Assembly (NCBI GenBank): GCA_020073385.1
Contig: JAIQFH010000015.1
Span: 59,188-123,187, forward strand
Direction of reading: 5' to 3'
DNA from: Terriglobia bacterium
Lineage (GTDB): Bacteria; Acidobacteriota; Terriglobia; Terriglobales; Acidobacteriaceae
DNA: 64,000 nucleotides
Shown piece by piece: positions 1 through 11,076 of this stretch (within the stretch, counting starts at the first letter, position 1; every line of letters begins with the position of its first letter). The position numbers and the translations under genes are program-made. The notes below the pieces were generated by a model. That model ran no database searches and was not told the DNA's origin. It saw only the letters and a list, made by a program, of their open reading frames with translations.

Positions 1-503
1 ACAACGACATCACAATCGACAGGAGCATCGCCGTTGAGCAGGTCTGCCGAGAGATTGTGAAAAGCGGCGACCACGCTGATTCCCTTGGGAACCAGTTCCG
101 CGGCTTGCTGCGCGGCTGAGCCTTGCCAGACTCCCAGCAGGCGCGAGGCGCGGCCTCCAACCGAAGATGCCAAGGGGACGGTGGCGTCGATCAGAATGCT
201 GCCCTCCGTGATCGAGTTTTTGAGTTGCTTGAGCAGCGTCGCTTGACCCTCGAAAGGAACGGTCAACATCAGGATGTCAGCCGCAGCGCAAGCTAAACTG
301 TTCTCCATTCCCGCAACATTGGCCTGACTTCCTGCTTTGAGCTGAATGGCAGCGGCCGCGACTTGGGCGCGCTGCTCGTCGCGCGAGCCGATGATGATGG
401 TTTCGCCGGCGCGCGCCCAACGCAGCGCCAGACCCATGCCCGCCGGGCCGGTCCCGCCAATGATCGCAATGGGGCGAATAGACGTTCGGGGCTCAGAGCT
501 CAT
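1..503 (-). CDS. npdG: NADPH-dependent F420 reductase (partial, C-terminus outside window)
   Basis: Transfers hydride between NADPH and coenzyme F420 in the cytoplasm. The reverse strand from ATG at 503 stays open to base 1 (about 167 residues). Near residues 13-24 it shows a Rossmann nucleotide loop, IIGGTGPAGMGLALRWARAG, followed by an IGSRDEQRA stretch that suits NADP phosphate binding, and later LIDATVPLASS as in the family. The start overlaps the cofH stop by four bases (ATGA), so the two are probably translationally coupled. Placement directly after the F420 biosynthesis genes supports the call. Only the N-terminal part can be judged. Confidence 0.85.
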   Translation of the reverse strand, partial: MSSEPRTSIRPIAIIGGTGPAGMGLALRWARAGETIIIGSRDEQRAQVAAAAIQLKAGSQANVAGMENSLACAAADILMLTVPFEGQATLLKQLKNSITEGSILIDATVPLASSVGGRASRLLGVWQGSAAQQAAELVPKGISVVAAFHNLSADLLNGDAPVDCDVV

Positions 504-1732
504 GCAAACTCAGCCTCGAGCGCCTGTTCTGCGGTGAATTCGTCGAGCGGCAGCTTGATGGTGATGCGCGAGTAAGTGGTGTTGCGTTCGGCCGGGATGC
601 GCCCGATCTCGAGAATGAGGCTTTGGAAATCCTCCGGGCTGGTGTACTGACCGGCCGTGGCCCCCGCTTCGCGCGAGATGTTCTCTTCCATCAGCGTGCC
701 GCCGTAGTCATTCGCGCCCGCATGCAGACAGAGTTGCGAAAGCTGGCGGTTCAGCTTCACCCATGAAACCTGAAGATTGTTGATCGATCCGGCGAGCAAC
801 ACGCGGGCCAGTGCGTGAACCTTGAGATGTTCGGCCAGAGTTGGTCCGGTGCGGGCCAGTCCCTGATGAAAGAGGATCGTGTTCTGATGGACGAACCCAA
901 GCGGGACGAATTCAGTGAAGCCTCCGGTTTCCGATTGAATCTCGCGCAAGAGGCGCATCTGGCGTACCCAGTGCCCGGGGGTTTCGGTATGTCCGTACAT
1001 CATTGTGGAAGTCGTGCGGATCCCACAGCGGTGCGCCGTGCGGATGACTTCGATCCATTGCGCGGTCGAAAGCTTGTTCGCCGAGAGGATGTGCCGGATC
1101 TCGTCGTCGAGAATTTCGGCCGCGGTGCCCGGCAGCGTGCCGAGGCCGTTGTCGCGCAGCATGGAAAGATAGTCGGCCAATGGCATGCCGGTGAGTTCAA
1201 CGCCGTAAACGATCTCCATCGGCGAGAAGGCATGAATGTGTATTCGCGGCACAGCATCCTTCACCGCGCGCAAAATATCGCGGTAATAGAACTTGGGAAG
1301 ATTGCGGGGAAGCCCGCCCTGTATGCAGACCTCGGTGGCACCTTGTTGCCACGCCTCGACCGCCTTTCGCGCCATGTCATCCAGGCTATGGAAGTAAGCA
1401 TCGGCCTCGCGCGGACCGCGGCTGAACGCGCAGAACTTGCATCCCACAAAACAGATGTTCGTGAAGTTGATATTCCGGTTCACGACGTAAGTCACGATGT
1501 TGCCCGCGAGTTCCGCCCGGAGCATGTTTGCAGCGACTAAGAGGCCAAGCAGATCGTCGCCCTCGGAGTTCGCCAAGGCATACGACTCCTCCAGGGAAAG
1601 ATCACCGCCATTGAGTGTTTCCAACACTCTTTCCAGCGGACGGCGGTTTTGCGGAGTCAGACGCGACGAGATGTCGGACCAGTCGAGCGAAGGAAAGGAT
1701 TCCAGTTCTGAGCCAGAAAGGTTGCGGTGCAC
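500..1732 (-). CDS. cofH: FO synthase subunit 2 (radical SAM)
   Basis: Joins 5-amino-6-ribitylaminouracil to a tyrosine-derived fragment, the first half of making the F420 chromophore FO. The 410-residue protein has a radical SAM cluster CFVGCKFC (C94, C98, C101) and the CofH-like neighbourhood NRNINFTNICFVGCKFCAF. Length is normal for a stand-alone CofH; actinobacteria fuse this activity with CofG as FbiC, here the two are split. The start is a GTG preceded by GGAGA six bases upstream. It is the fifth F420 gene on this strand but is separated from cofE by a 254-base repeat-rich gap, so it may have its own promoter. Confidence 0.93.
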   Translation of the reverse strand: MHRNLSGSELESFPSLDWSDISSRLTPQNRRPLERVLETLNGGDLSLEESYALANSEGDDLLGLLVAANMLRAELAGNIVTYVVNRNINFTNICFVGCKFCAFSRGPREADAYFHSLDDMARKAVEAWQQGATEVCIQGGLPRNLPKFYYRDILRAVKDAVPRIHIHAFSPMEIVYGVELTGMPLADYLSMLRDNGLGTLPGTAAEILDDEIRHILSANKLSTAQWIEVIRTAHRCGIRTTSTMMYGHTETPGHWVRQMRLLREIQSETGGFTEFVPLGFVHQNTILFHQGLARTGPTLAEHLKVHALARVLLAGSINNLQVSWVKLNRQLSQLCLHAGANDYGGTLMEENISREAGATAGQYTSPEDFQSLILEIGRIPAERNTTYSRITIKLPLDEFTAEQALEAEFA

Positions 1733-1986
1733 GATGTTCTCCGTCGGTACAGTGTAGCTCTATCTGTTCGGAGCCACAAAAGCGACGTCATCCCGAAACG
1801 CAGCGCAGCTGGGTTGAAGAACCCTACGGCGGGTGAAATTCTGATGCAGCGATGGGAATGCCTGTGCCGCATGCACCAAGCGCTCTCGCCGACAGCATAA
1901 TCGTCTGCCGCGCATCGTAAGGTCCCTCGGAGAGCTATCGCCCTCCTCAGGATGACATTCTTTGCGATAAGACTCTTGGGGATGGG
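1733..1986. repeat. Repeat-rich gap splitting the F420 gene cluster
   Basis: No gene is visible. The stretch holds a copy of the local repeat beginning GTCATCCCGAAACGC at 1787 and an inverted copy at 1919-1956, which read on the minus strand is GTCATCCTGAGG, a variable centre, then CGAGGGACCTT. The same pattern recurs at 7500 and 11755. It lies between co-oriented cofE and cofH, so it could act as an mRNA hairpin or attenuator inside the cluster. Confidence 0.6.
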
Positions 1987-2757
1987 TCAGCGGAATAGAT
2001 CGGTGGCTGCAGGACGAAGCAGGTCGCGGACGGCGCCTGGGCCGGGGTCGTAGCGGAATCCGCGCACGATGCAGGCGGGCGCTCGGTTCAGCTTTCCACA
2101 CACCAAACCGGCAGCGCAGGCCAACTCATCCGCCACCGCCTCCACACTCGCCTTGAGTTCGTACCCATGGGGATCGCGGCGGCCGCGATCATCGCGCAGA
2201 GGCTTCATGCCCGCGATCCCGATGGCGAATTCAGCCAATCCCTCGCGCCAGGGACGGCCGAAGCTGTCCGTAATGATCACTGGAACCGAAATGCCGGTCT
2301 TCTTCTTCAGAGCGCGTCGGAGGATAGCGGCGGAACGGTCGGGATCCTCGGGCAGCAGCAGCGCCGTATTCCCTCCATCCACGTTCGAGACATCAATGCC
2401 GCTATTGGCGCAAAGAAATCCATGCTGCGTTTCAGTGATGAGCACGCCGTTTTTCCGTCTTATGACGGAGCGGCTCTCCCGAAGCGCCAGTTCGATCACC
2501 CGCGCATCGAGTTTGTATTGCTCGGCCCAGGCAACCGATTCAGCCGACGGCTGGATCGACGCGAGATCGACAAGCCGGCCCTCCGCTTTAGAAACGATCT
2601 TATGTTTCACGACGAGAATGTCGCCTGGGTGGAACCGCTGGCGGCCTCGTCGCAGCGCTTCAACCAGCTTGCCGGCGATCGACGCGCCCGGGACGATTTC
2701 TTCCGCGAGAGTAATCGGTATCAGTCGGATTTCGCCAACTTTGCTTGTCTTTCGCAT
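1987..2757 (-). CDS. cofE: Coenzyme F420-0:L-glutamate ligase
   Basis: Adds gamma-linked glutamates to F420-0 using GTP. The 256-residue protein has the CofE-type N-terminus (IRLIPI, then GDILVVKHKIVSKAEGR), a metal/substrate segment CANSGIDVSNV, and ITDSFGRPWREG in the middle, all typical of CofE and of the N-terminal domain of FbiB. The C-terminal flavin-like domain of FbiB is absent, so this is the short form. It starts 24 bases after the cofC stop and probably belongs to the cofG-D-C-E transcript. Confidence 0.92.
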   Translation of the reverse strand: MRKTSKVGEIRLIPITLAEEIVPGASIAGKLVEALRRGRQRFHPGDILVVKHKIVSKAEGRLVDLASIQPSAESVAWAEQYKLDARVIELALRESRSVIRRKNGVLITETQHGFLCANSGIDVSNVDGGNTALLLPEDPDRSAAILRRALKKKTGISVPVIITDSFGRPWREGLAEFAIGIAGMKPLRDDRGRRDPHGYELKASVEAVADELACAAGLVCGKLNRAPACIVRGFRYDPGPGAVRDLLRPAATDLFR

Positions 2758-2781
2758 CGCGAAGGACTGCGGAGAATCTGG

Positions 2782-3444
2782 TTATACCGCATCCGCGCCG
2801 CTTGTGAGTAAGTCTGCGGTCAAGTTCCAACTCCTTGCCAGACGCTGCGCGCGGGTATCTCCCGGAAGAGACAGAAGCTGCTGTAAGTCCGCTGGATTGT
2901 CGACGTCCACGGCGATCCCCGGCAGGTTCAATACGACGCAACGTTTGCCAGTGCCTAGCGCGGCAGCATGATGCGGTTTGAAGCTGTCATTCCCGAAGCG
3001 AAGTGGAAATAAGTTCGCGGGACGGCGGAAAGCGCCATTGGTACCCCGGCCATCGCCTGCGGGCACGAGCACGCTTCCTTCGGCGGGCGCGTGCTTGTAA
3101 ATTTCCTGCAGTTCCCAGGACTCGATCAGAGGAATGTCTGCAGGAATCACGAGCGTGCTGTCTTCTCCGCGCTCCACGCATACTCGAGTTGCCATCTCAA
3201 TCGCACTGGTTTCCCCGGGATTGTCCGGGTCAGGGATTACCTCAAACTGATACTCGGCTGCCAGTTTCGTCGCGTACGGATCGCTGGTGACGATGCCGAC
3301 CGTGGGACGATTTTCCCAGTCGCGGAGTGCCGTCAATACGTCGGTCAGCATGGCTTGTGCCAGCTGTGTTCGCGCCGGCTGATCAAGCACGGAAGCCAGT
3401 CGCTGTTTTGCCGAGACGGTGTTCTTGATCGGAACCAGGATCAC
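2782..3444 (-). CDS. cofC: 2-phospho-L-lactate / phosphoenolpyruvate guanylyltransferase
   Basis: Activates the F420 side-chain precursor with GTP. The 220-residue protein opens with VPIKNTVSAKQRLA, a nucleotidyltransferase motif where the lysines bind phosphate, and has the LVIPADIPLI metal site and GRGTNG loop of CofC/FbiD. The start is GTG and overlaps the cofD stop by four bases (GTGA). Whether the substrate is phospholactate, PEP or phosphoglycerate cannot be told from the sequence. Confidence 0.93.
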   Translation of the reverse strand: MILVPIKNTVSAKQRLASVLDQPARTQLAQAMLTDVLTALRDWENRPTVGIVTSDPYATKLAAEYQFEVIPDPDNPGETSAIEMATRVCVERGEDSTLVIPADIPLIESWELQEIYKHAPAEGSVLVPAGDGRGTNGAFRRPANLFPLRFGNDSFKPHHAAALGTGKRCVVLNLPGIAVDVDNPADLQQLLSLPGDTRAQRLARSWNLTADLLTSGADAV

Positions 3445-4427
3445 GGCTGGCGGTCCAGACGGCGAAAAGAGGTATCCGAGGCGGGCTCTTCTCGAAGCAG
3501 GCTTGCAGTCACGAAAGAGAGAGTTTCCCGCGCCAGCGCGGCTTTATCTTCGGCGCTTCGCATGATGGTCTGCGTACACTGCACGCGCAATCCGGTTTGG
3601 CGCAGAGCTTCGGCGGCGCGGGAATCGCGTGTGTCGCAGATCAGGATGTCGAGAAAGTCCTCGTAGGCTTGCGCGACTCCGGCAATCGAGCTGGGCAGTC
3701 CGTGCGCCTCCATCAAAATTCCGGCGGGACCAGCAACCGGAGCATTCCCCACGATGGGGCTGACGGCAGCGATCTTCCCGCGGGCGTGCAACAGGGCGTC
3801 ATGGATGCCCGGCACAGCCAGGATGGGGCCGATGCTGGTGACAGGATTACTCGGAGCGATTAATACGGCGTCAGCGTTCGTGATCGCGTCGATGACTCCG
3901 GGAGCAGGCTCCGCATCCGAAGCCCCGGCGAAACGCACCGACTTAACCGGATCCTGATACCAGCGCTGCACGAAATATTCCTCGAAGCTGAGCTCACCGA
4001 TCGGAGTGTCGACACGAGTCTCTACCCGCGAGTTGCTCATGGGCAGAACCCGCGCCTTCACGCCCAGTTTCTGCGAGATCACCGCTGTCGCTTCGGAGAG
4101 CGTCTTGCCTTCTGCGAGCAGGCGCGAGCGAAGCAAATGCATGGCCAGGTCGCGATCCCCGGTATGGAACCATGTCGGCTCGCCGAGTTGTCCCATCGCC
4201 TGCAGGCACAGGAATGTGTCGCCCTTGACGCCCCATCCGCGCTCGCGGCTCAGCATGCCGGAGAGCACGTAGGTGATCGAATCGATATCCGGCGAGACGT
4301 AGAGACCCCACCAGAGCAAATCGTCACCAGTGTTGACGACCAGGGTAATCTCTTCAGCGGGCATGACCTGACGCAGGCCATCGACGAATTTCGCTCCACC
4401 GGTTCCGCCGCTGAGGACGCAGATCAT
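3441..4427 (-). CDS. cofD: 2-phospho-L-lactate transferase (FO transferase)
   Basis: Transfers the activated lactyl or enolpyruvyl phosphate onto FO to give F420-0. The 328-residue protein starts with the hallmark VLSGGTGGAKFVDGL loop and contains NTGDDLLWWGLYVSPDIDS, a family signature for substrate and metal binding. It overlaps cofG upstream (ATGA) and cofC downstream (GTGA), so the three genes are tightly coupled. Confidence 0.95.
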   Translation of the reverse strand: MICVLSGGTGGAKFVDGLRQVMPAEEITLVVNTGDDLLWWGLYVSPDIDSITYVLSGMLSRERGWGVKGDTFLCLQAMGQLGEPTWFHTGDRDLAMHLLRSRLLAEGKTLSEATAVISQKLGVKARVLPMSNSRVETRVDTPIGELSFEEYFVQRWYQDPVKSVRFAGASDAEPAPGVIDAITNADAVLIAPSNPVTSIGPILAVPGIHDALLHARGKIAAVSPIVGNAPVAGPAGILMEAHGLPSSIAGVAQAYEDFLDILICDTRDSRAAEALRQTGLRVQCTQTIMRSAEDKAALARETLSFVTASLLREEPASDTSFRRLDRQP

Positions 4428-5599
4428 GCCGCCCTCCGTGCGAGGCCGTCGTCGCCCGTCGCCGCGCGGAGTCTGTCAGACAGCAGACCGGGACGCGCAA
4501 TCACGTCAGAAACGAATTCTGGATACACTGGCAGACGCTGGCGCAGAATAGCCCCCTTGGCCTCAGTGCGCAGCCGCAACTGCTCAATATGCGGCCACGG
4601 CTTTTCCGGATTGATAAAGTCGGGGGTCAGCGGCGAAATGCCTCCCCAGTCGTTGATGCCCGCATCTATCAAGTCTTCATAGTAAGGCGCGGAAAGATTC
4701 GGTGGCGCCTGAATATTGACCTCGGGGAGTAACAAGCGAGCTACCGCCACCGTGCGCAGCATCTCGCCTGGACTCGGCTCGGGCCAGTTCGCCATCGGAA
4801 TCGTCGGTTTGACGCGGAAGTTCTGGATGATGACCTCCTGGACATGTCCATAGCGCTCATGAAGGTCGCGGATGGCCAGCAGCGTATCCACGCGGTCTTC
4901 CAACGATTCTCCGATCCCGATCAGCAGACCGGTGGTGAAGGGCACCTTCTGTTTACCGGCTTCTTCGATCGTGCGCAGTCGCTTCGCCGGGACCTTGTCA
5001 GGCGCATTGTCATGAGCCCGCCCGGTAGCCAAAAGGTCTGAGTTTGTGGTCTCAAGCATCAGCCCCATGCTGGGGGAAACGGCGGCGAGGCGTGCGATCC
5101 ACTCTGCACTCAGCAGCCCGGGATTCGGATGCGGCAACAGGCTGGTCTCCCGCAGCACCAACTCGCACATGGCTTCGAGATAATGCAGCGTCGACTTGTA
5201 GCCTAGATGACGGAGAGTGTCGCGCATTTCCGGGAAGAGGAGTTCAGGCTTATCACCGAGGCTGAACAGGGCCTCCGTGCACCCCAGTTTCTCCCCGGCG
5301 CGAGCTACCTCGAGGACCTCGTCAGGCGTCATCGTATGCGCCCCGGGATCGCCCGGATCTCGGCGGAAGGTGCAATAGCCACAGTAGTCGCGGCAGAGAT
5401 TCGTCAGGGGGATGAATACCTTGCGTGAGTAGGTAATGACGGCAGGCTTGAAGCGCTCTTTGGCGGCACGGGCGGCCGCCAGCAGAGTTGGCAAATCGTT
5501 ATCCGGACAGCGGATCAGTTGAAGCGCGTCCTCGCGAGATATGGCCTCGCTAAGGCAGACTTCCGGCACTGCGCTGTTATTTCCCCGTCCAGAACGCAT
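4424..5599 (-). CDS. cofG: FO synthase subunit 1 (radical SAM)
   Basis: Closes the deazaflavin ring to give FO. With start ATG at 5599 the protein is 391 residues; it has the radical SAM cluster CRDYCGYC at C69, C73, C76, preceded by VFIPLTNL. The frame is open further upstream to 5809, but that extension is antisense to the flavin reductase gene and lacks family similarity. ATG 5647 is the alternative start. I chose 5599 because it leaves about 70 bases for two divergent promoters. It is the first gene of the F420 cluster. Confidence 0.9.
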   Translation of the reverse strand: MRSGRGNNSAVPEVCLSEAISREDALQLIRCPDNDLPTLLAAARAAKERFKPAVITYSRKVFIPLTNLCRDYCGYCTFRRDPGDPGAHTMTPDEVLEVARAGEKLGCTEALFSLGDKPELLFPEMRDTLRHLGYKSTLHYLEAMCELVLRETSLLPHPNPGLLSAEWIARLAAVSPSMGLMLETTNSDLLATGRAHDNAPDKVPAKRLRTIEEAGKQKVPFTTGLLIGIGESLEDRVDTLLAIRDLHERYGHVQEVIIQNFRVKPTIPMANWPEPSPGEMLRTVAVARLLLPEVNIQAPPNLSAPYYEDLIDAGINDWGGISPLTPDFINPEKPWPHIEQLRLRTEAKGAILRQRLPVYPEFVSDVIARPGLLSDRLRAATGDDGLARRAA

Positions 5600-5672
5600 G
5601 ATTGGCGAAACCGCCACGTTGCCTCGAATGATACAACGGCCCGGCATGGTAATGTAGGCGGTTGCCGAAACA

Positions 5673-6173
5673 ATGACCCTGAATCCCACAGAATTCCGCA
5701 AAGCCATGGGAGCCTTTGCCACTGGGGTGACGATCATCACCGTGGACCTAGACGGCGAGGTACATGGCATGACGGCCAATGCTTTCACCTCCGTTTCGCT
5801 AGATCCCATGCTGGTGCTGGTCTGCGTCGATCACAGCACCCGTACCCATGCCCACCTGCACGCCAAGAAGCGCTTTGGGATCAATGTGCTCTGCGAAGAT
5901 CAGAAAGCAATTTCAGCGTACTATGCGCGTCCGGAGCGCAGTCACGAGCACGCCGAGGTTGAGGCGGGTGCTCGCTTCGAACGCACCCGGCATGGGACGC
6001 CGATGCTGCCCGGCGCACTGGCGTACCTGGAATGTCGCCTTCAGTCGGCCCAGGAAGCAGGGGACCATACGATTTTCATCGCGGAAGTCGAGGATGTCGT
6101 TTTGCGGGAAGGGGATCCATTGCTGTTCTTTCGCGGGAAATATCGTACGGTGGGGGAAGAAGTCGGCGAGTAG
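5673..6173 (+). CDS. Flavin reductase-like domain protein (FMN-binding split barrel)
   Basis: The 166-residue protein has the HpaC/flavin-reductase pattern: [16 protein letters not shown] at the N-terminus, [19 protein letters not shown] in the flavin-binding strand region, and FGINVL after it. Such proteins supply reduced FMN/FAD to monooxygenases or act on small substrates. It is divergent from cofG, and no monooxygenase is adjacent, so the partner is unknown. There is no sign that it uses F420 instead of a flavin. Confidence 0.88.
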   Translation: MTLNPTEFRKAMGAFATGVTIITVDLDGEVHGMTANAFTSVSLDPMLVLVCVDHSTRTHAHLHAKKRFGINVLCEDQKAISAYYARPERSHEHAEVEAGARFERTRHGTPMLPGALAYLECRLQSAQEAGDHTIFIAEVEDVVLREGDPLLFFRGKYRTVGEEVGE

Positions 6174-6244
6174 AAGGTGTCACTTTTTGGGTGGTCGAAC
6201 ATCCAATTCAGTGCACAAGTAGACTGGTCAGATGGGGTTCATCT

Positions 6245-6655
6245 ATGGAAAAGACTGAGGAAAAGGTAGTCAAGACCGAAACCGAATGGCGCAAGCAACT
6301 CACCGACGAGCAGTACCACGTGACCCGCGAAGCGGGCACGGAATGCGCCTTTACCGGGGCTTACTGGAACAATAAGGAGCCGGGTGCGTATCACTGCGTC
6401 TGCTGCGGAGCTCCGCTGTTTGATTCGCAGACGAAGTTCAATTCAGGCACGGGTTGGCCGAGCTTTTATAAGCCGACTACCGAGGGCGGAGTCATCGAGC
6501 ACCGCGACACCCAATATGGCATGGTGCGCACCGAGGTCCGCTGCGCCAAGTGCGATGCGCATCTGGGACATGTCTTCGAGGATGGTCCAGCGCCCACGGG
6601 CCTGCGCTATTGCATGAACTCGGCGGCGTTGGACTTCCGGCCAAAGAACGCGTAG
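6245..6655 (+). CDS. msrB: Peptide methionine-R-sulfoxide reductase
   Basis: Repairs methionine-R-sulfoxide in proteins. The 136-residue protein has two zinc CxxC pairs (C51/C54 and C100/C103), the GTGWPSF substrate motif near 68-74 and the catalytic RYCMNSAAL (C123). The frame is open upstream to 6032, but this overlaps the flavin reductase gene; ATG 6245 gives a normal MsrB N-terminus. The TAG stop coincides with the first bases of a palindromic repeat. Confidence 0.95.
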   Translation: MEKTEEKVVKTETEWRKQLTDEQYHVTREAGTECAFTGAYWNNKEPGAYHCVCCGAPLFDSQTKFNSGTGWPSFYKPTTEGGVIEHRDTQYGMVRTEVRCAKCDAHLGHVFEDGPAPTGLRYCMNSAALDFRPKNA

Positions 6656-6753
6656 CGCCGGCATCCTTGCCGGCTGTCGCGGGGCCATCTTGGGCCCGCG
6701 CGCTGGGAGGCCAAGATGGCCTCCCAGACAGCCGCCGAGACGGCGGCGCTACA
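6652..6753. repeat. REP-like inverted-repeat element
   Basis: An element of about 100 bases with imperfect inverted ends: GTAGCGCCGGC...GGCTGTC on the left and GACAGCCGCC...GGCGGCGCTAC on the right. Inside is a second pair, GGCCATCTTGG and CCAAGATGGCC. It begins exactly on the msrB stop codon. A structurally similar element sits at 22857-22950, also starting on a TAG stop. Confidence 0.7.
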
Positions 6754-6761
6754 AAGAACAG

Positions 6762-6783
6762 GGGCACGCCATGGCGTGCCCCT
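6762..6783. terminator. Hairpin between convergent msrB and bactofilin genes
   Basis: A perfect 10-base stem (GGGGCACGCC, loop AT, GGCGTGCCCC) lies between two converging genes. There is no clear T-run on either side, so termination may be factor-assisted; it could equally be part of the adjoining repeat. Confidence 0.45.
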
Positions 6784-6807
6784 CGTCTTCTACCCGACAA
6801 TTTCAGT

Positions 6808-7293
6808 TTACGCGCTGGCGGTGGCGGCCAGGGCTTTGGGCGGCTCGGGCTTGGCTTGGTTCTGTTGCTGATGTCCCTTTCCTTCGGCGCGGACCTGGAT
6901 TCCGCCTTTGAGCGCGGCGCCATCTTCCACCGTGATGCGCACGGTCGAAATATCACCGCTGACCGATCCCTCGGCGCGGATGTCCACGCGATCACTGCAA
7001 TCGATGTTGCCGGTCACCTTGCCCATCACGACGACTTCGCGGGCCTGGATGCTGGCGTCGACCTTGCCATTGCGGCCAATGGTAACGCGGCTCTCCGGCA
7101 TAGTGATTTTGCCTTCAATGCGGCCGTCGATGTAAAGAGCTTCGGAGCCGCTGATTTCACCCTTGATGACCAGGGTGCGGCCGATGGTCGCCTGATCCAC
7201 GGGGGCGGTCACGGTCTTGACGGGGTTAAATGTGTTGGGGTTCGAAGCCGGCGATCCGGACTTCAGGAATGAGTTCTCCGACGACTGAAGCAT
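6808..7293 (-). CDS. Bactofilin family polymer-forming protein
   Basis: Bactofilins form nucleotide-free cytoskeletal filaments that shape the cell or position enzymes. The 161-residue protein has the characteristic right-handed beta-helix core (TIGRTLVIKGEISGSEALYI, then repeated 'G.I.....V.IG..G.V.A.I.A..V.V.G.V.G.I' turns) between unstructured ends; the tail is Gln/Ala/Pro-rich. I chose ATG 7293 because AAGGAAGG lies just before it; the frame extends to 7389 without matching the family. A long 5' gap with repeats precedes it. Confidence 0.9.
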   Translation of the reverse strand: MLQSSENSFLKSGSPASNPNTFNPVKTVTAPVDQATIGRTLVIKGEISGSEALYIDGRIEGKITMPESRVTIGRNGKVDASIQAREVVVMGKVTGNIDCSDRVDIRAEGSVSGDISTVRITVEDGAALKGGIQVRAEGKGHQQQNQAKPEPPKALAATASA

Positions 7294-7562
7294 TTGACCT
7301 TCCTTGGTTCCCGCCTGGCGCCCTGCTCGCGCCTGATACCTTGCAGCGGTTGGTCTTGAAATTTGTGGCCTGCGGCGGTGCGTGGCCACTTGGCCAATCT
7401 GACTATCGCACAGGGGTAAGAGCGCAGGAGAGATTACGGAAGGCGCTGTACGGGTGCGGAAGGTTCCTAAAGCCTCAAATCAAGCCTCATCAAAGCCCTG
7501 TCATCCTGAGGCCCGCACTCTTTGCGGGCCGAAGGACCTGTGCATGTGCTTGTGGGATTGTG
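7294..7562. repeat. Intergenic stretch with GTCATCCTGAG-type palindromic repeat
   Basis: No gene seen. Bases 7500-7545 hold GTCATCCTGAG, then a hairpin (GCCCGCA at 7511-7517 pairing with TGCGGGC at 7523-7529), then GAAGGACCTGTGCAT. It is the same family as the copies near 1919 and 11755. It lies downstream of the ABC-F gene stop, so it may serve as a 3' hairpin. Confidence 0.65.
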
Positions 7563-9578
<2,016 letters not shown>

Positions 9579-9657
9579 GGGACTGGAATTATCGTAGCAG
9601 GCGTCCGGGGCCAGGAGTCAGGGGCAGTCCGCATCAATAAAATGTTGAAATGCCCTC

Positions 9658-11022
9658 TCAGGCTGCGTCGGCCTGTGCTCCCGGCTTGATGTTCTGGTTC
9701 ACGCGGAAGAAATTCGTGGGATCGTATTTGTTCTTGATAGCGCTCAAGCGTACCAAATTGGGGCCGAATGCTGTCTTTATGACGTCATCGCCCTCAACAT
9801 CGAGCGCCGACAGCAGGTGCGCGTTCTGCGAGTAGGGCCGCAGCATCTCCTCGCCAGAGCGAGCCCAATCTCGGTGCAGGTTAGTTTGTGCTGGATTGAT
9901 CCATTGGGCAATGAAGAGGATATCCCAAGGCAGGTGCCGGTGAGGGAATGCGGTCGCTTCATTGGGAACGCGCCCCGCCGCGCCACCATAATATTCAATG
10001 GCTACAGCAGAGAGAGGAGATTCCAGCCGGTTCGCGTGCTCTACGATTGCAGAGATGGCCTCGTCGGGCAGATCCCGCTGCAATGTCGATTTCCAATAGT
10101 TTTGATTGCCGTCGGGGAATGATGGCCCAAACAGCGACTGCATCAAGGGGAATGGAATTTCTTGGATGCCGTCCATAATCGGGCTGCCAAATCTGCGCAG
10201 CGGTTGCAGGACGCGTTCGCCGTCAGCCACGTTCCCGCAATAGCAAGGAATTACAGCGACCACCGGAGACCCATCCGGACCATGAATGAGTGCAACGTAC
10301 GCGGTGAGTTCGTCCGGAGCCGATGTTATGAAATCTCGAAAGTGGCGAATGACGTCGAAGGCAGCTGCCCGGGGGTAAAGGAGAAGGCCACCTAGGACCG
10401 TCGCAACCGGATGTGCCTGAAACTCGAAACTGGTGACTACCCCGAAATTTCCACCTCCGCCGCGGAGCGCCCAGAACAGGTCGTCGTTTTCGGAGGGACT
10501 GGCGGTAAGTACCTTTCCATCAGCGGTTACCACCTGTGCAGACAGCAAATTGTCGATGGACATTCCATATTTGCGAATCAGCCAGCCGACGCCGCCTCCC
10601 AGGGTCAAGCCGCCGATTCCGGTCTTCGGCACAATCCCGCAGGGGACGGCAAGCCCGAAAACGTGAGTTTCTCGATCGAGGTCGCCGAGCGTGACTCCGC
10701 CCTGGACGCGAACCCTCTTCGTCGCAGCGTCGACGAACACGGATCTCATTCGCGAAAGATCAATCACCAACCCGTCATCGCAAAGGGCGCGGCCGCCCAC
10801 GTTGTGTCCGCCGCCGCGAATCGCCGTCAGCAGATTGTTATCGCGTCCGAAATTGACCGCGGCAATCACGTCCGCGACGCCCGAGCAGCGCGCGATCAAC
10901 TTAGGTTGTTTGCTGATGCTTGCGTTCCAGATCTGGCGAGCCTCGTTATAGCCGATATCCGCCGGCTCAAAGACCTGACCCTGAAATGCAGAACGGAAGG
11001 ACTTGATGTCGACCCCAAGCAT
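9658..11022 (-). CDS. FAD-linked oxidoreductase, berberine-bridge type
   Basis: A 454-residue oxidase with an N-terminal PCMH FAD domain (RGGGHNVGG, whose His is the usual site of covalent 8-alpha-histidyl FAD; GIGGLTLGGGVGWL) and a C-terminal BBE motif YDPTNFFRVNQNI. The cysteine that forms the second flavin link in bicovalent members aligns with Val in GIVPKTGIGG, so single attachment is expected. No signal peptide is seen. Substrates in this family range from sugars to alkaloids and cannot be predicted. Confidence 0.88.
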   Translation of the reverse strand: MLGVDIKSFRSAFQGQVFEPADIGYNEARQIWNASISKQPKLIARCSGVADVIAAVNFGRDNNLLTAIRGGGHNVGGRALCDDGLVIDLSRMRSVFVDAATKRVRVQGGVTLGDLDRETHVFGLAVPCGIVPKTGIGGLTLGGGVGWLIRKYGMSIDNLLSAQVVTADGKVLTASPSENDDLFWALRGGGGNFGVVTSFEFQAHPVATVLGGLLLYPRAAAFDVIRHFRDFITSAPDELTAYVALIHGPDGSPVVAVIPCYCGNVADGERVLQPLRRFGSPIMDGIQEIPFPLMQSLFGPSFPDGNQNYWKSTLQRDLPDEAISAIVEHANRLESPLSAVAIEYYGGAAGRVPNEATAFPHRHLPWDILFIAQWINPAQTNLHRDWARSGEEMLRPYSQNAHLLSALDVEGDDVIKTAFGPNLVRLSAIKNKYDPTNFFRVNQNIKPGAQADAA

Positions 11023-11076
11023 AATGGGGCAGAATTGTACCCTAATGTCGGGAATCTTACATTGCGCTGGATGTCG

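Noticed and set aside
2069..2971. Open frame of 300 codons on the plus strand
   Set aside because: Opposite cofE and cofC. Ser/Arg-rich, no domain.
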